Origin: Candidatus Poribacteria bacterium
GTDB lineage: Bacteria; Poribacteria; WGA-4E; PCPOR2b
DNA length: 64,000 nt
Assembly: GCA_022822785.1 (NCBI GenBank)
Contig: JAJEAL010000008.1
Location: 1 to 64,000 of the forward strand
Reading direction: 5' to 3'
The position numbers were made by a program, and so were the translations under genes. This document shows, piece by piece, positions 61,828 to 64,000 of the stretch. The notes beneath the pieces were generated by a model. That model saw only the letters and a program-made list of their open reading frames with translations, was not told the origin of the DNA and did not search any database. Positions within the stretch are counted from its first letter, which is position 1. The number at the start of each line of letters is the position of its first letter.

Positions 61828-63366
61828 TCACGCCCAATCCGACAGGATAACGGCGGCGGCGTTATGTCCCGGTGCGCCGGTGACCTCGCCGCCGGGGTGC
61901 GTGCCTGCACCGCAGAGATAGAGATTGGTAATAGGCGTGCGGTAGTGCGCCCAACCGGGGAACGGACGTTGGGCGAGGAATTGGCTGGCAACGATATCGA
62001 GATGTCGGATATTTCCGTCGGTGAGACCGACCCGCCGTTCCAGGTCGATGGGCGTGAACAGCGACCAGTCTATGATAATATCACGGAGATTCGGCGCGTA
62101 GGCGGAGAGGGTATCGATAAGTGCTTCACCGACCTCCTCTCGCCGTTCATCCCAGGTTCCTTCTCGCAGATGGACGGGGGCGTAAAGCACCCAGATTGAC
62201 ATGACATGGTGTCCCGCCGGTGCCATCGTTGGGTCGTGGACAGACGGGATTTGCACCTCCATCACAGGTGCCCTTGACGGCTCACCCCGTTTGGCATCGT
62301 CCCAACTCTTTTCATAGTATTCGATCGAGGGACAGATCTTGATCTCTGACAGGTAGCGCGGATCGAAATCTCCGTTGAAGTATCGGGTGAAATCGGGGAG
62401 GTCATTGAGGGCGGCGTGAAATTTGAGATAAGCGGCATTTGTTTTCAGCCGCGTCGTGCTTTCCACGAAGTTAGGATTGAGATGTTCACGCGGAACGAGT
62501 TTGAGGAAGGTGCGTTTGGGGTCCGCGTTTGAAACGACGATGCGGCTGCGAATCTCCGTACCGTCTTTAAGTGCAACGCCACAGGCTGTGCCGTCCTCAA
62601 CGATGATGTGGTCGATTGTCGCTCCGGTTTGTAGGGTTGCCCCGCGCGCCTGCGCGGACGCAGCCATCGCCTGTGTGATGCCTCCCATCCCGCCTTTGAC
62701 GATGCCGATATTTTCGGGTTTGGTAAAGTGGTCGCATTTGATATAGGTGTACGTCCACGCACTCCCCGGTGCGGCGATGTCGCCGGCATCCTGCGCTTGG
62801 GCATACACCCCCCGCATCGCCTCCGACTCAAAGAACTCGGTCAGCAGATCTTTCATGCTCACGGTGAGCAGCCGGTCAAGAAACATTTCATCGTCGGTGC
62901 CGCGTAACCGTTCGGCGATTTCGCTGATCGTTGGCGGTGTCGTCAGAAAGTATGGGTAGATAATGCTTGCTGCGCGCTTCCAAAAATCCAACCATTTCGG
63001 AAAGTTTTCTGCATCGCGGCGAGAGAAACGGGCGATCTCTGCTTGGGTGCGTTCCATATCGTCCCAGACGAGCAGCCGTGAGCCGTCGGGATAGGGCTGG
63101 AAGCGTGAGGGATCGAGGTGGTAGACTTCAAAGCCGTACTTGCGTAGCTCTAAGTCTTCGATGACCTTGTTCTGTAACAGGTGGCAGATATAGGAACAGG
63201 CGGAAAATCGGTAGCCGGGGAACAGCTCTTCGGTCACACATGCCCCGCCGAGGAAATCACGGCGCTCCAATAGGAGAACGTCTAGCCCCGCTTCCGCCAA
63301 ATACCCCGCGGTGACTAAGCCGTTATGCCCGCCGCCGATAATTATGACATCGTGGTCTGGTGTCAT
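61828..63366 (-). CDS. PYROXD2/CrtI-like FAD oxidoreductase
   Basis: 512 residues. The FAD motif DVIIIGGGHNGLVTAGYLAE is at residues 5-24, then LLLERRDFLGGACVTEELFP. The middle contains GSAWTYTYIKCDHFTKPENI and VKGGMGGITQAMAASAQARG; the C-terminal LYLCGAGTHPGGEVTGAPGH with NAAAVIL is characteristic of the phytoene-desaturase-related PYROXD2 group. Substrate unknown; in bacteria these often accompany lipid or carotenoid metabolism. Its ATG overlaps the stop of the short upstream antitoxin-like gene (ATGA). It converges on the tandem MBL gene, six bases from its stop. Confidence 0.9.
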   Translation of the reverse strand: MTPDHDVIIIGGGHNGLVTAGYLAEAGLDVLLLERRDFLGGACVTEELFPGYRFSACSYICHLLQNKVIEDLELRKYGFEVYHLDPSRFQPYPDGSRLLVWDDMERTQAEIARFSRRDAENFPKWLDFWKRAASIIYPYFLTTPPTISEIAERLRGTDDEMFLDRLLTVSMKDLLTEFFESEAMRGVYAQAQDAGDIAAPGSAWTYTYIKCDHFTKPENIGIVKGGMGGITQAMAASAQARGATLQTGATIDHIIVEDGTACGVALKDGTEIRSRIVVSNADPKRTFLKLVPREHLNPNFVESTTRLKTNAAYLKFHAALNDLPDFTRYFNGDFDPRYLSEIKICPSIEYYEKSWDDAKRGEPSRAPVMEVQIPSVHDPTMAPAGHHVMSIWVLYAPVHLREGTWDERREEVGEALIDTLSAYAPNLRDIIIDWSLFTPIDLERRVGLTDGNIRHLDIVASQFLAQRPFPGWAHYRTPITNLYLCGAGTHPGGEVTGAPGHNAAAVILSDWA

Positions 63367-63575
63367 TTTCGCTCTCTTTCTGAGTAAGATTTAGCATCAG
63401 TCACTGGTTTAAATTCTTCCAGTTCTTCTGGTGCTACAGGTTGCGCGTCTGGATCTGACAATGCCGCAGCGTGGATCTCCTCCTCTGTCATTGCGTCCAC
63501 TCGTTCCCAGTCAGTTTTTCCCTTTGATGGATTATTCGGGTCAAGCGTAACTCTCGTGATATTTCCTTCGATCAT
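63363..63575 (-). CDS. Truncated BrnA-like antitoxin
   Basis: 70 residues resembling the N-terminal half of BrnA-type antitoxins: KGKTDWERVDAMTEEEIHAA then ALSDPDAQPVAPEELEEF. The normal ribbon-helix-helix C-terminal part (after a VSIRLD-type start) is missing; the protein ends KSYSERERK. No BrnT toxin is adjacent. Its stop overlaps the oxidoreductase ATG, so it may survive as a translational leader for that gene. Family assignment is tentative. Confidence 0.6.
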   Translation of the reverse strand: MIEGNITRVTLDPNNPSKGKTDWERVDAMTEEEIHAAALSDPDAQPVAPEELEEFKPVTDAKSYSERERK

Positions 63576-64000
63576 GATGTCCTGTTCCTTGTGTTGAAGT
63601 CCGTAGGTTGGGTTGAACGGTTAAAACTGAATCTCTATCAAGGACAAAACTTCCACTTTCAACAACAACGTCTTGTAGATAGCCAGAGTGAAACCCAACA
63701 TCTCAATCTGACGACGACCAAGCGTTGGGCAGGCACAAGACCTGCCCCTACAGATTTGTGAACTTTCAACCAGAATCGCCCCGCCAAATCCAATGGTAAT
63801 GCGTGGTATTTTTCATTGATTTCGTTCAACCCAACCTACGAACTCTCAAATGTCAACTATGCACATGTCGCCCCGCTGGGGCTTGGGTGTGTAACGATTC
63901 AATCTTCTATATACATTTCGCCCCGCTGGGGCTTTAATCAGGGAGTTAAGTTATTCCTATTCGGGCAATCCTTCACAATCAACACTTGGGTGTCGAGTAT
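63576..64000. repeat. Right-hand end of the window: repeats A and D
   Basis: 425 bases without a gene. A GGGCAGGCACAAGACCTGCC-type module is at about 63728-63755. Family D modules are at about 63864-63884 and 63911-63934 (CGCCCCGCTGGGGCT). AACCCAACCTACGAACTCTC near 63830 and GTAGGTTGGGTTGAACGG near 63605 are inverted copies of each other bracketing the block. Confidence 0.7.

Overview
The window looks like part of a free-living bacterial chromosome of the Candidatus Poribacteria/Latescibacteria type. That placement is an inference. It rests on three Gfo/Idh/MocA oxidoreductases, a DUF6807 (PmoA-like) protein, CehA-like and amidohydrolase enzymes, a SufU-type SUF operon, and a very high load of small palindromic repeats and MITE-like elements filling most intergenic gaps. 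No rRNA or tRNA gene and no CRISPR array was seen.

Layout. 1-6.8 kb is accessory DNA: the 3' part of an IS3-family element, a TIR-type effector cut by it, a 127-bp tandem repeat array, a REP-associated (HUH) transposase whose own reading frame contains the repeats, and an hsdR gene overlapping it. 6.8-17.2 kb is on the minus strand: a Gfo/Idh oxidoreductase, a tRNA/DNA-guanine transglycosylase-like protein carrying the archaeosine-synthase (ArcS) signature motif, a small nuclease-like protein, D-aminoacylase, 3-hydroxybutyrate dehydrogenase, a PhoX-like phosphatase and a hydantoinase B subunit. 17.2-31 kb holds a very basic 34-residue peptide gene, a related basic-tailed protein, a CehA-like metallohydrolase, another Gfo/Idh, ftsX, a MoxR ATPase, the DUF6807 protein and dnaE. 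31-39.3 kb holds a ZIP transporter, an XPB-like helicase coupled to a CPBP protease, a cupin, secreted proteins and an M48 protease.

40.1-48.6 kb is an extended minus-strand SUF iron-sulfur assembly locus: sufC, sufB, an orphan Phd-type antitoxin, sufD, a glutaredoxin, sufS, sufU, a Rieske ferredoxin, a MIP18/SufT-like gene, DUF971, rhodanese and a 59-residue zinc ribbon. moaA, itself an Fe-S enzyme gene, lies just upstream. 49.9-63.6 kb is catabolic: GNAT, a TIM-barrel isomerase, an amidohydrolase, a DAO-type oxidase beside an SHMT-like enzyme, a Gfo/Idh, a tandem metallo-beta-lactamase protein and a PYROXD2/CrtI-like oxidoreductase. It is interrupted at 56.7-58.3 kb by a decayed restriction-modification locus: an hsdS fragment, and a DNA methyltransferase split by a 92-bp MITE with a perfect 8-bp target duplication.

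The main themes are (i) an unusual bacterial TGT+ArcS-like fusion, (ii) a mobile-repeat landscape in which TA-flanked MITEs carry interchangeable palindromic cargo, nest in one another, supply gene ends and N-terminal extensions, and break genes, and (iii) scattered remnants of defence and toxin-antitoxin genes.
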